Assembly (NCBI GenBank): GCA_902488465.1 | Contig: CABTWE010000009.1 | Location: forward strand, 1-20,761 | Direction of reading: 5' to 3' | Source: an uncultured Tissierellia bacterium | GTDB lineage: Bacteria > Bacillota > Clostridia > Tissierellales > Peptoniphilaceae | Length of the DNA stretch: 20,761 bases | Shown: piece after piece, positions 7,254 to 14,940 of the stretch | Layout: every line of letters starts with the position of its first letter | Position numbering within the stretch: position 1 is the first letter of the stretch | Notes under the pieces: model-generated | Seen by the model: only the letters and a program-made list of their open reading frames with translations | Database searches by the model: none | Told to the model about the DNA's origin: nothing | Program-made: the position numbers and the translations under genes

Positions 7254-8104
7254 TGGATAGAACCCATAAAGCGTCTGTATTTATGCTGCTTTCTGCATTT
7301 AGTTTTTCTATAATGCAGATTGCAGTTAAATATACAGCACAAACAATACCTGTTGCAGAACTTGTATTCATGAGAAATTTCGTGATGCTTCTAGTTGCAG
7401 GTTCTGTAGTTATTAAGAATAAAAAACCGATATATAAAGAAAAGAAAAATCTTCCGCTAATATTGGGAAGAGGTTTTTTTGGTATGCTTGGAGTATTTTT
7501 ATATTTTCAAGCTACGAAATATCTTCCGAGTGCTGAAGCTTCAGTTCTTCAAAAATCAAGTCCTTTTTTCGTAGCAATATTTGCATATATAACTATGAAG
7601 GAACCTATGAGTAAAGCGGATATAATATCTATGATTGTAGCTTTTATAGGAGTGCTTTTTGTAACAAAGCCAAGTACAAGTGGATTTAATTTTTATGCAG
7701 TTATTGCACTTTTATCCGGTATATTTGCTGCAATGGCATATACATGCATAGGAATGCTAAAAGGTAAAGAAGAAAGCCACACAATCATGCTTTCATTTGC
7801 GATTGTAACATGTGTTTGTATGATTCCACTTATGTTTGGAAACTTTAAGGTGCCGAATCTACACGAAATTATGGGCCTTGCAGTAATAGGGTTGTGTGGA
7901 ATGCTTGGACAATGGTTTTTAACATTCGGATATATGATGGCACCGGCAGGCAAGGTAAGCATATTTAACTATACAACAGTTGTTTTTACAAGCATATTGG
8001 GATATATAATATTTGGAGATAAAATTGATTTGTTGAGCGGTATTGGAATTTTGCTTATATTTATGGGGGCATATGTTGCATATGTCGGTAAAAATAAAGC
8101 TTAG
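7253..8104 (+). CDS. EamA/DMT-superfamily transporter
   Basis: This is a 283-residue inner-membrane protein made of two tandem EamA repeats, each with about five transmembrane segments. The first repeat covers roughly residues 5-135 (ending in KADIISMIVAFIGVLFVTKPS) and the second roughly 145-280 (ending in LLSGIGILLIFMGAYVAYVG). Both repeats finish with the typical pattern of Gly-rich last helices. The substrate cannot be deduced; family members export or import amino acids, nucleobases, S-adenosylmethionine and other small metabolites. No ribosome-binding site of its own is evident: the ATG overlaps the adenosyltransferase stop (TAATG), implying translational coupling. That coupling hints at a related substrate but does not prove it. 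No convincing terminator follows. Confidence 0.88.
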   Translation: MDRTHKASVFMLLSAFSFSIMQIAVKYTAQTIPVAELVFMRNFVMLLVAGSVVIKNKKPIYKEKKNLPLILGRGFFGMLGVFLYFQATKYLPSAEASVLQKSSPFFVAIFAYITMKEPMSKADIISMIVAFIGVLFVTKPSTSGFNFYAVIALLSGIFAAMAYTCIGMLKGKEESHTIMLSFAIVTCVCMIPLMFGNFKVPNLHEIMGLAVIGLCGMLGQWFLTFGYMMAPAGKVSIFNYTTVVFTSILGYIIFGDKIDLLSGIGILLIFMGAYVAYVGKNKA

Positions 8105-8152
8105 GTTCGCTAAAAATATTTTTACAAATTGTAAAATTTATTAAAAAAACAC

Positions 8153-8181
8153 TTGACAAACAAAAATTAGTATTATATAAT
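8153..8181 (+). promoter_or_regulatory. Perfect consensus promoter of the tRNA operon
   Basis: TTGACA (8153-8158), 17 bp, TATAAT (8176-8181). Both boxes match the sigma-A consensus at all six bases, as expected for a strong stable-RNA promoter. Confidence 0.93.
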
Positions 8182-8206
8182 ATTAAATGTTGACAATAAA
8201 TGTATC

Positions 8207-8280
8207 GCGGGTGTAGCTCAATGGCAGAGCATCGGCTTCCCAAGCCGGCTACGAGGGTTCGATTCCCTTCACCCGCTCCA
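8207..8280 (+). tRNA. tRNA-Gly, anticodon CCC
   Basis: Acceptor GCGGGTG (8207-8213) pairs with CACCCGC (8270-8276), followed by T and an encoded CCA. The D arm is GCTC/GAGC. The anticodon stem is TCGGC/GCCGG around loop TTCCCAA, so the anticodon reads CCC (codon GGG). The T arm GAGGG/CCCTT has loop TTCGATT. Confidence 0.95.
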
Positions 8281-8290
8281 GTATTTGTAT

Positions 8291-8368
8291 GGTGGATGTA
8301 GCCGAGCTGGTTAAGGCGCCAGATTGTGGTTCTGGAGACCGTGGGTTCGAATCCCATCTTCCACCCCA
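8291..8368 (+). tRNA. tRNA-His, anticodon GTG
   Basis: The anticodon stem CCAGA/TCTGG holds loop TTGTGGT, giving GTG. The extra G at 8291 is the G-1 typical of tRNA-His, opposite discriminator C (8365), and CCA is encoded (8366-8368). The acceptor helix appears to have one T-T mismatch (position 6 with 67). Confidence 0.94.
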
Positions 8369-8370
8369 TT

Positions 8371-8446
8371 GATCCATTAGCTCAGTCGGCAGAGCACTTG
8401 ACTTTTAATCAAGGTGTCCCGAGTTCGAATCTCGGATGGGTCACCA
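8371..8446 (+). tRNA. tRNA-Lys, anticodon TTT
   Basis: Acceptor GATCCAT pairs with ATGGGTC (one G-T pair), then A and encoded CCA. The anticodon stem CTTGA/TCAAG holds loop CTTTTAA. The T loop is TTCGAAT. It begins 2 nt after tRNA-His. Confidence 0.96.
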
Positions 8447-8451
8447 TATAT

Positions 8452-8536
8452 GCGGGAATGGCGAAATTGGCAGACGCGCTGGATTTAGGTTCCAGTGCCG
8501 CGAGGCGTGGGGGTTCAAGTCCTCTTTCCCGCACCA
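8452..8536 (+). tRNA. tRNA-Leu, anticodon TAG
   Basis: Acceptor GCGGGAA pairs with TTCCCGC, then A and encoded CCA. The anticodon stem CTGGA/TCCAG holds loop TTTAGGT (anticodon TAG). A long variable arm marks it as a class II tRNA. Confidence 0.96.
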
Positions 8537-8542
8537 GAATAA

Positions 8543-8579
8543 AAAACCATCGTTTTTAAACGGTGGTTTTATTTTTTTA
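8543..8579 (+). terminator. Intrinsic terminator of the tRNA operon
   Basis: AAAACCATCGTTT pairs with AAACGGTGGTTTT (8543-8555 and 8558-8570, one G-T pair) and a T-rich run follows to 8579. The rest of the gap up to 8741 holds only the promoter of the next gene. Confidence 0.88.
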
Positions 8580-8678
8580 TATTAAAGTCTGAGCATAAAA
8601 TATTAAAGTTTTTTATTTTGAAATAATTTCAGATTTGGATTTTAATACAGCTACATGTTTTTATTTAAAAAATATAAT

Positions 8679-8707
8679 TTGATTTTTATGCTTGTAATTA
8701 ATATAAT
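8679..8707 (+). promoter_or_regulatory. Sigma-A-type promoter for the histidine phosphatase operon
   Basis: TTGATT (8679-8684), 17 bp, TATAAT (8702-8707). The leader to the start codon is about 30 nt. Confidence 0.75.
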
Positions 8708-8741
8708 AAGGTGAGTAGTATTTTATTTTAGGAGGAGTGTT

Positions 8742-9302
8742 ATGATTTATATTATGCGACATGGAACCACACCCTACAACAAGGAGGGAAGGTTACAAGG
8801 TCAAATGGATATTCCTCTTAGCGAAGAGGGGATAAGCCAAGCGAAAGAAGCTTCTATAAGGCTTAAAGATATACATTTTGACGAGATATATTCTTCGGAT
8901 TTGATGAGGGCACATAAGACGGCTGAAATCATTGCGCGTTTTCACGATACCGGAGGTGTTATTAACGATAGACGTCTTCGTGAAATAGGTCTCGGCACTT
9001 GGGAAGGAAAGACTTACGACTATCTCAGGAAGAACGAGCCGGATTATGCACTTTTTTACAATTCACCGCAACTTTATAAGGGCGATGTTCCGGAAAAATA
9101 TATTGATGTGCTTAAAAGGTTAAATGATTTTTTTAATGAACTCGATCATGAAAAGGACATTTTAGTTGTGAGTCACGGATTTGTGATTTACCACTTACTT
9201 AAAGATATCCATAATTATGAGCCGATTGTTCCGATTGATAATTGTGAAGTTATAAAATATGATTATAAAAATAATACATTTGAAAGAAATTTTATGAGGT
9301 AG
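8742..9302 (+). CDS. Histidine phosphatase family protein (GpmB/CobC-like)
   Basis: This 186-residue protein is a branch-1 histidine phosphatase, which hydrolyses phosphomonoesters through a phosphohistidine intermediate. The signature IMRHGTTPYN gives catalytic His7 with Arg6. Arg56 lies in SSDLMRAHKTAE, the proton-donor Glu81 in LREIGLGTWEG, and the second His145 in VVSHGFVIYHLL. It lacks the long insert of dPGM, so glycolytic mutase activity is unlikely. Relatives include alpha-ribazole phosphatase (CobC) and broad-specificity sugar-phosphate phosphatases; the substrate cannot be decided. AGGAGG at 8730-8735 supports the start. The isoaspartyl dipeptidase gene begins 2 nt after its stop, so the two form one operon. 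Confidence 0.9.
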   Translation: MIYIMRHGTTPYNKEGRLQGQMDIPLSEEGISQAKEASIRLKDIHFDEIYSSDLMRAHKTAEIIARFHDTGGVINDRRLREIGLGTWEGKTYDYLRKNEPDYALFYNSPQLYKGDVPEKYIDVLKRLNDFFNELDHEKDILVVSHGFVIYHLLKDIHNYEPIVPIDNCEVIKYDYKNNTFERNFMR

Positions 9303-9304
9303 TT

Positions 9305-10417
9305 ATGTTTTTATTTAGAAATGCAAATTTAAAAGGTTCTGTTGTCGACATTTTATGTGAAGGCGGAAAAATTTTTAAGATTGAAGATGAAATTGAGAAT
9401 TTTTATAATGTGCCGGAATATGATTTAGAAAAAAGAGTTGTGCTTCCAAGCTTGATTGATGGACATGTTCATGTGACAGGTGGTGGAGGAGAGGGCGGTT
9501 TTACAACTATGGTTCCACCGATAAAATTTGAAAAGATTATAAGGGCAGGTGTAACAACTTTGGTAGGGCTTCTTGGAACCGACAGCACTACACGCTCCGT
9601 TCAAAATCTGATTCAAAAGGTTAGAGAACTTTCTGAATACAATATAAGAACTTATGCTTTGACCGGGGCTTATGACTATCCATCGCCGACAATAACGGGA
9701 ACTGTTAAAGGGGACATAGTTTTTATAAATGAGATTATCGGCTCAAAGATTGCAATTTCAGATCACAGGTCAAGTTATCTTGACAAACATGAGCTTTTAA
9801 GACTTGCGAGTGAATGTTTTTTGGGTGGATTAATTTCCGGAAAAGTGGGCGAGCTACACATGCACACAGGCAGACTTGGAAAGAATAAGTTAAAAGATGT
9901 TTTTGAGATTCTTGAGGAATCGGAAATTCCAATAAAAGTTTTTAGACCGACTCACTGCGGCAATTTAGTTGACGATGCAATAAAATTTATGAATATGGGT
10001 GGATATGCCGACTTCACTGCCGGAGAAGAAACACCGGAGATTTTGGATTATGTAATGAAAAAAGCTCCGATTGATAGAATTACATTGTCTAGCGATTCCA
10101 ACGGGAGCATTCCTATTTGGAATGACAAAAAAGAGGTTGTTCGAGTTGAAGCTGCAGAAATTTCCGGGCTTTATGAAAATATAAAGACTCTTGTTCGAGA
10201 CTATAATGTGGATATTCATACGGCTCAAAGACTTGTATCAAAAAATGTTTCTGAAGCACTTCAAATTTCAAATATAACAGGTGAGATTAAAGAAGGACTT
10301 TCATGTGACTTTATTTCGATTGATGAGGATTTAAACATCGTTGATGTCGTTAGCAAAGGAATTATAGAATTAAAACAAAATGAAATTACAAGAAAAGTAA
10401 ATTTTCAAAATTTCTAA
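9305..10417 (+). CDS. iadA: Isoaspartyl (beta-aspartyl) dipeptidase
   Basis: IadA is a binuclear zinc amidohydrolase that cleaves beta-aspartyl dipeptides arising from isomerised Asn and Asp residues, allowing damaged peptides to be recycled. The protein is 370 residues, close to the E. coli enzyme (390). Metal ligands can be assigned by comparison with the known enzyme: His54 and His56 (DGHVHVTGGGGEGG), Lys148 as the bridging carbamylated lysine (GSKIAISDHRSS), His187 (HMHTGR), His217 (PTHCGN) and Asp264 (LSSDSNGSIP). LVGLLGTDSTTR and ALTGAYDYPS are also family-typical. The start directly follows the phosphatase gene, with TGAGGT as ribosome site. All catalytic residues are present, so it is probably active. 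Confidence 0.94.
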   Translation: MFLFRNANLKGSVVDILCEGGKIFKIEDEIENFYNVPEYDLEKRVVLPSLIDGHVHVTGGGGEGGFTTMVPPIKFEKIIRAGVTTLVGLLGTDSTTRSVQNLIQKVRELSEYNIRTYALTGAYDYPSPTITGTVKGDIVFINEIIGSKIAISDHRSSYLDKHELLRLASECFLGGLISGKVGELHMHTGRLGKNKLKDVFEILEESEIPIKVFRPTHCGNLVDDAIKFMNMGGYADFTAGEETPEILDYVMKKAPIDRITLSSDSNGSIPIWNDKKEVVRVEAAEISGLYENIKTLVRDYNVDIHTAQRLVSKNVSEALQISNITGEIKEGLSCDFISIDEDLNIVDVVSKGIIELKQNEITRKVNFQNF

Positions 10418-10418
10418 A

Positions 10419-10456
10419 AAAAATCCTTAATCCGATTTGATGGATTAAGGATTTTT
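10419..10456. terminator. Bidirectional terminator between iadA and thyX
   Basis: A 15-bp perfect stem (10419-10433 with 10442-10456) around an 8-nt loop has A runs on the left and T runs on the right. It can therefore end transcripts from both convergent genes; the thyX stop is 2 nt away. Confidence 0.92.
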
Positions 10457-10457
10457 A

Positions 10458-11171
10458 TTATTGATTCATTTCGTCTTCAGTTAAAAATGCTTTTATGCCG
10501 AGTGGAAATTCTTCTAGTGCAAGATCTTTCACTGCTTTCGCATATTGTCTTATTTCAAATTGGCTGTGTGAATCCATTCTTTGCTTTATAAAATGTGCAA
10601 CGGATTGAAGAGAAGCTGTCCAATACCATCCGACATACATTCCGTATGCAGGAAGAAATAATCTTGCTTCTTCAGCACAAATGCCATCTTCCATGGCCTT
10701 TTCATAAAGATCCACGCCCTCATTTACATATTTTTTTAGTTTTTCGGTGTATTCTTTGCCGAGTTCAGCTGAAACGGGTTCCTTTGAGCCTTGTTTATTG
10801 TTGTCAGGTTTACCTCTCCATTCATTCTCATTTGGAATATAAAAAGTCGGTTCCTGAGTTATATATCTTCTTGAACTTTCATTCCATGCATTCATTGTAT
10901 CTTGACAGCCTTCAAGATGCGAAGAGCCGATAATATATTTCCACCACTGTCTTGCAACCATAAGAGGTGCAAATATTTCAAATTGAAGTATTGCATGTCT
11001 AAATGGAGAAGTGTGATCGTGTTTAGCGAGATATTGAATTAATTTCTCATCTTTTTCAGTCATCTCAATGCTTTCTTTTGCATAACTTGCTCTGGCAGCA
11101 TTGACAATTGTAAGGTCAGAGCCCATTTTGTCAACAAGTCTTACATAACCTTTATCTAGAATTTTTTTCAA
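10458..11171 (-). CDS. thyX: Flavin-dependent thymidylate synthase ThyX
   Basis: ThyX makes dTMP from dUMP using methylenetetrahydrofolate, FAD and NADPH. The 237-residue protein shows the family stretches TIVNAARASY, HDHTSPFRHA, ARQWWKYIIGS, AWNESSRRY and LPAYGMYVGWYWTASLQSVAHFIKQR. The core signature RHRx7S is altered: KYI stands where RHR is usual, and about 11 extra residues separate RQWWKY from NESSRRY. As I recall, some cyanobacterial enzymes show a similar variant. The start is taken as TTG at 11171, because AAAGGGGG (11179-11186, minus strand) lies 7 nt upstream. An ATG at 11189 is in frame but has no ribosome site and would place that purine run inside the gene. Transcription converges with iadA. 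Confidence 0.92.
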   Translation of the reverse strand: MKKILDKGYVRLVDKMGSDLTIVNAARASYAKESIEMTEKDEKLIQYLAKHDHTSPFRHAILQFEIFAPLMVARQWWKYIIGSSHLEGCQDTMNAWNESSRRYITQEPTFYIPNENEWRGKPDNNKQGSKEPVSAELGKEYTEKLKKYVNEGVDLYEKAMEDGICAEEARLFLPAYGMYVGWYWTASLQSVAHFIKQRMDSHSQFEIRQYAKAVKDLALEEFPLGIKAFLTEDEMNQ

Positions 11172-11198
11172 ATTTATTCCCCCTTTCATTTATATTCA

Positions 11199-11207
11199 AT
11201 TATATCA
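11199..11207 (-). promoter_or_regulatory. Probable extended -10 box of the thyX promoter
   Basis: On the minus strand TGATATAAT (11207 to 11199) is a perfect extended -10, about 28 nt before the TTG start. No good -35 is seen. Confidence 0.6.
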
Positions 11208-11239
11208 TATAACCATAATTATTTAAATATGTTTTTTGC

Positions 11240-11268
11240 TTTAATTTGTTTGAGAAATAGGGTATAAT
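11240..11268 (+). promoter_or_regulatory. Probable promoter of the ylxP-nth-pepF-cdaA-cdaR operon
   Basis: TATAAT (11263-11268) lies 24 nt before the first start codon. The -35 at 17 bp (TTTAAT, 11240-11245) is weak. Confidence 0.55.
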
Positions 11269-11291
11269 AAAAGTATAGGCAGAGGTGTTTT

Positions 11292-11573
11292 ATGAGGATT
11301 ATTGCTGTTAATATAATTTTTAGATTATACGAAGTTTTCAGTTTGAAGGAAAAAAGAAGTATTAGAAAAAAACTTATAGATAGACTTAAAAATAAGTTTA
11401 ATATTTCTATTTCCGAAACCGGAAGCATGGATTCTCTTTCAACTCTTGAAATAGGATTTTCAGCGGTTTCAAACGATTATAGACACCTTGAAGAAATTTA
11501 TCAAAATGTGATTAATTTTATAGAATCTAATTTTATGCTTGAAATTGTAGATGTTGATAAGGAGTTTTTGTGA
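11292..11573 (+). CDS. DUF503/YlxP-like small protein
   Basis: The 93-residue protein belongs to the DUF503 (YlxP) family, whose biochemical function is not settled. Family features are the stretch SLKEKRSIRKKLIDRLKNKFNISISE (residues about 17-42), then the strand LEIGFSAVSND and the C-terminal helix and strand ending in VDVDKEF. In many Firmicutes ylxP lies in the nusA-infB-rbfA ribosome-maturation cluster; here it heads a different operon. AGAGGTG (11281-11287) serves as ribosome site. Its TGA overlaps the GTG start of nth by 4 nt, so the two are translationally coupled. Confidence 0.85.
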   Translation: MRIIAVNIIFRLYEVFSLKEKRSIRKKLIDRLKNKFNISISETGSMDSLSTLEIGFSAVSNDYRHLEEIYQNVINFIESNFMLEIVDVDKEFL

Positions 11574-12223
11574 GAAAGAGATATATTTTAAATAAAAATG
11601 AAATTCAAGAAGTTTCTGAAATTCTTATGGCTTATCATCACGATGCTCATTGCGAACTTGTGCATGAATCGCCATACGAGCTTTTGATTGCAACAATTCT
11701 TTCGGCACAGTGTACGGATGTTCGCGTTAATATTATAACAAAAGAACTTTTTAAAGTGGCTGACACACCTGAAAAAATGCTTGAGCTCGGACTTGCTGAT
11801 TTGAAAAAGTATATAAAGAGTGCAGGATTTTTTAACATGAAAGGCAAAAACATAATAGAGGCTACTCGAATTATTGTGGATGAGTTTGGAGGTAATGTTC
11901 CAAATAATATGAATGATTTGGTTTCTCTTCCCGGCGTTGGAAGAAAGACCGCAAATGTGGTTTTATCAAATTGTTTCGGAGTTCCGGGAATTGCAGTTGA
12001 CACACACGTGTTTAGAGTTTCAAATAGAATTGGATTTTCAAATGAAAAAACGGTAGAAAAAACCGAAATGGTTTTAATGAAAAAATTGCCGGAAGAAATT
12101 TGGACGCAGATGCACCATGTACTTATTTTTCATGGCAGACGGATTTGTTATTCAAGAAATCCAAACTGCAATCAATGTCCGGTAAATGAATATTGTTTGT
12201 ACAAAAAAAGGGAGGAATTATGA
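11570..12223 (+). CDS. nth: Endonuclease III (DNA glycosylase/AP lyase)
   Basis: Endonuclease III removes oxidised pyrimidines and nicks the resulting abasic site in base-excision repair. The 217-residue protein has ILSAQCTDVRVN near residues 43-54, a helix-hairpin-helix LPGVGRKTANVVL (120-132) containing catalytic Lys126, and catalytic Asp144 in AVDTHVFRVSNR. A C-terminal iron-sulfur loop C-x6-C-x2-C-x5-C is complete (Cys193, 200, 203, 209). The GTG start has AAGGAG 5 nt upstream and overlaps the ylxP stop. Its TGA in turn overlaps the pepF ATG by 4 nt. Every expected functional residue is present. Confidence 0.97.
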   Translation: MRKRYILNKNEIQEVSEILMAYHHDAHCELVHESPYELLIATILSAQCTDVRVNIITKELFKVADTPEKMLELGLADLKKYIKSAGFFNMKGKNIIEATRIIVDEFGGNVPNNMNDLVSLPGVGRKTANVVLSNCFGVPGIAVDTHVFRVSNRIGFSNEKTVEKTEMVLMKKLPEEIWTQMHHVLIFHGRRICYSRNPNCNQCPVNEYCLYKKREEL

Positions 12224-14013
12224 ACTTTACATTTAATGACAGATCAGAAATCGCAAAAGATTACAAATGGAATTTAGAGAGCGTTTATGAAAATGAAGAG
12301 CTTCTCGAGAAAGCTATGAAAGAGTTTGAATCAGGTCTTTCAGAGCTAAGAGAATATAAGGGAAAACTTATGGAAAGTGCTGAAACACTTTACTCTTATT
12401 TGACTAGAAAAGACGAACTTGAAATGTTGTTGACAAAAATCGGCACATATATTTCAAATCGTTTCAACGAAAACAATAGAGATTCTAAGTATCAAGCTCT
12501 TGACGGAAGACTTGAAGGGCTTTATTCAAAATATAGCCAAGCTGTTAGCTTTGAAAATCCTGAACTTTTAAAATATACAAAAGCAGATTTCAAAAAGTTT
12601 TTTGATGAAGAAAAGGGACTAAAGATTTACGAAAAGTATTTAGATGACATTTTAAAATTCAAACCACACACCTTGAGCGAAAAAGAAGAAAATATGATGT
12701 CCACATTAAGTCCTGTTTTCAATTCATCTGAAAAATCATTCAGCATGCTTACAGTCGCGGATATGGGTTTCCCAAGTGTAAATATAAACGGAAAAGATGT
12801 TGAAATCACACAAGGAAATTTTGTTCCACTTCTCGAAAATGAAACGAGAGATATCAAGGAAGAAGTTTATAAGAAATTCTATGGAGAGTTTGAAAAACAT
12901 ATAAACACACTCGCTTCAACTCTTGAAGGAACCGTAAAGTCTAATGTTATGGTTTCCAGAATTAGAAATTTTAACTCTGCGAGAGAAGCCGCACTTTTTA
13001 ACAACGCTATTCCAATAAGTGTTTATGACAAACTCACAGAAACCGTTATAAACAATTTACCGGCACTTCATGATTATATGGAGGTCAGAAAAAAAGCACT
13101 CGACCTCGACAAGATGTACATGTATGACGTTTATTCAAACCTCGTTAAAGATGTCGATTTGTCATTTACATTTGAAGAAGGAAGAGATTTGGTTTTGGAG
13201 GCACTAAAACCTCTTGGTGATGAATATATTGCAAACTTGAAGAAGGGCTTTGAAGACAGATGGTGTGATGTTTATGAAACGCCGGGTAAGCGCGGTGGAG
13301 CATATTCAAGCGGCGGATACGGCACAATGCCGTTCGTTTTATTGAACTTCCACGGCACACTTGACAATGTGTTTACCATTGCACATGAAATGGGTCACTC
13401 GATGCACACATTCAATTCTTGTAAGAATCAACCGTATGTTTACAGCGGATATTCGATTTTCGTTGCTGAAGTTGCATCGACAATGAATGAAAGTATGTTA
13501 ACATATTATCTTTTGAAAAAGTGGACAGACAAGAACTTAAGAAAATATGTTATTAATCATTTCTTGGACACAATCAAGGGCACACTTTTCAGACAAACAC
13601 AATTTGCAATTTTCGAAGACATGATTTATAAAGAATTCGAAAAGAGTGGCTCACTTACAGCGGATTACTTGAGTGAAGAATACGGAAAATTGAATGAAAA
13701 GTTCTATGGACCGGAAATGGAAAAAGATGAGATTATTAAATATGAATGGGCAAGAATTCCTCATTTCTATTATAATTTCTATGTATATCAATATGCAACG
13801 GGAATATCTGCAGCATTAAGTTTTGCAAAGAGGATTATGGAAGGCGGAGAAAAGGAAAGAGATTTATATCTTCAATTCTTAAAATCCGGTTCTTCAATGG
13901 ACCCTATCGACGTTCTAAAAAGAGCAGGAGTTGATATGAACAGTCCGCAACCTATTGAAGATGCAATTCAAATGTTTAAGGAATTTTTGGAAGAATTTAA
14001 AACACTAATATAA
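12220..14013 (+). CDS. pepF: Oligoendopeptidase F (M3 family metallopeptidase)
   Basis: PepF is a cytoplasmic zinc peptidase cleaving oligopeptides of moderate length. The protein is 597 residues, normal for the family. The N-terminal helical oligopeptidase-F domain covers about residues 110-180, and the M3 catalytic domain about 200-580. The zinc site is HEMGH at 389-393, with Glu390 as general base and the third ligand Glu417 in VAEVASTMNE. GGAYSSGGYG just before the site and HFYYNFYVYQYATGISAA near the end are characteristic. The ATG at 12220 has AGGGAGGA at 12209-12216 and overlaps the nth stop (ATGA). It sits mid-operon between nth and cdaA, and codon use suggests high expression. Confidence 0.95.
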   Translation: MNFTFNDRSEIAKDYKWNLESVYENEELLEKAMKEFESGLSELREYKGKLMESAETLYSYLTRKDELEMLLTKIGTYISNRFNENNRDSKYQALDGRLEGLYSKYSQAVSFENPELLKYTKADFKKFFDEEKGLKIYEKYLDDILKFKPHTLSEKEENMMSTLSPVFNSSEKSFSMLTVADMGFPSVNINGKDVEITQGNFVPLLENETRDIKEEVYKKFYGEFEKHINTLASTLEGTVKSNVMVSRIRNFNSAREAALFNNAIPISVYDKLTETVINNLPALHDYMEVRKKALDLDKMYMYDVYSNLVKDVDLSFTFEEGRDLVLEALKPLGDEYIANLKKGFEDRWCDVYETPGKRGGAYSSGGYGTMPFVLLNFHGTLDNVFTIAHEMGHSMHTFNSCKNQPYVYSGYSIFVAEVASTMNESMLTYYLLKKWTDKNLRKYVINHFLDTIKGTLFRQTQFAIFEDMIYKEFEKSGSLTADYLSEEYGKLNEKFYGPEMEKDEIIKYEWARIPHFYYNFYVYQYATGISAALSFAKRIMEGGEKERDLYLQFLKSGSSMDPIDVLKRAGVDMNSPQPIEDAIQMFKEFLEEFKTLI

Positions 14014-14028
14014 ATATAAGGAGCAAAA

Positions 14029-14940
14029 ATGGACGGAGCTAGATTTTTGAGTTCCATAAAGGACACAGTTTTAAATTTCAAATTTAATAATGTTATCGAC
14101 ATCCTTATAATTGCTGTCATTATTTATAATACCTATAAATTGGTAAAGCAAACAAGAGCGGAACAACTTGCAAAAGGGCTTGTTGTTCTTCTCATCGTTA
14201 CAAAACTTTCAGGATGGTTCAAGCTATACACTCTAAGATGGCTCTTGGATTGGGTTTTGGGAGCAGGACTTATTGCGCTTGTAGTTATTTTCCAACCGGA
14301 AATAAGACGTGCTTTCGAATTTATAGGAAGATCACAATTTATAGGTTCGAGATTTAAAACTTTGGAAGATGGACAAGTTAACCCGGTCGTTGAAGAAATT
14401 GTACAGGCATGTGCATCTCTTTCAAGACAAAAAATTGGGGCGCTTATTGTAATTCAAAGAAAGACAGGGTTGGGAGAGGTAATTGAAACGGGTACTGAGA
14501 TAGACGGTTATGTTTCTATGGGGCTTTTAATAAATATATTTATCCCGAACACTCCATTACATGATGGCGCTGTAATTATAGACAAAGGAATAATTAAAGC
14601 TGCTGCTTGTTTTCTTCCAATCACGGACAACAACAGATTGTCCAAAGATTTGGGAACAAGACACAGAGCAGCTCTTGGCATAAGTGAAAAAAGTGACGCA
14701 TTCGTAGTGGTTGTTTCAGAGGAAACAGGCGGTATTTCAACATGTGAATCAGGTGAAATTTCAAGATACTTGGATGAAGACACTTTGCGAAAAAAATTGA
14801 GTGATATTTATAATCCTAGACCTGAAGAAGGTGGAATTTTGAATAGATTCATAAATGAATTCAAATCGCAAGAACCAAAAGATATCAACATAACAACTGA
14901 AAAGGAGGATGACAAGAATGAAGAAGATCAATCTAAGTAA
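14029..14940 (+). CDS. cdaA: Membrane diadenylate cyclase CdaA
   Basis: CdaA condenses two ATP into cyclic di-AMP, a second messenger controlling potassium and osmolyte uptake and cell-wall homeostasis. The 303-residue protein has three predicted transmembrane segments (about 22-36, 47-62 and 74-90), a short linker, and a cytoplasmic DAC domain (about 100-265). The two catalytic motifs are intact: DGA at 179-181 (PLHDGAVII) and RHR at 211-213 (LGTRHRAALG). The charged C-terminal tail (EKEDDKNEEDQ) is poorly conserved. AAGGAG at 14018-14023 precedes the start. The gene overlaps cdaR by 23 nt, the usual pairing of cyclase and regulator. Confidence 0.96.
   Translation: MDGARFLSSIKDTVLNFKFNNVIDILIIAVIIYNTYKLVKQTRAEQLAKGLVVLLIVTKLSGWFKLYTLRWLLDWVLGAGLIALVVIFQPEIRRAFEFIGRSQFIGSRFKTLEDGQVNPVVEEIVQACASLSRQKIGALIVIQRKTGLGEVIETGTEIDGYVSMGLLINIFIPNTPLHDGAVIIDKGIIKAAACFLPITDNNRLSKDLGTRHRAALGISEKSDAFVVVVSEETGGISTCESGEISRYLDEDTLRKKLSDIYNPRPEEGGILNRFINEFKSQEPKDINITTEKEDDKNEEDQSK

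Noticed and set aside
8117..8138. Short inverted repeat TTTTAC/GTAAAA after the EamA gene as a possible terminator.
   Set aside because: It has only six A/T-rich pairs and no proper T run after it, so it would be too weak. Read-through into the tRNA operon cannot be excluded.
8061..8559. Open frames across the tRNA cluster on both strands that translate to peptides resembling database hypothetical proteins (for example GEGNRTLVAGLGS and MAKLADALDLGSS).
   Set aside because: These are the well-known spurious translations of tRNA genes. The region is fully explained by four tRNAs.
8619..8631. Perfect short palindrome TGAAATAATTTCA upstream of the histidine phosphatase promoter, considered as an operator.
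   Set aside because: It is about 50 bp upstream of the -35 box in a very AT-rich gap, where such palindromes arise by chance; no second copy was noticed elsewhere.
6753..9302. The idea that the corrinoid adenosyltransferase and the CobC-like phosphatase form one cobalamin locus.
   Set aside because: They are separated by a tRNA operon with its own promoter and terminator, and the phosphatase has no feature that singles out alpha-ribazole phosphate as its substrate.
11647..12003. A 118-codon minus-strand frame inside nth.
   Set aside because: It is a shadow of a gene with complete catalytic and iron-sulfur motifs.
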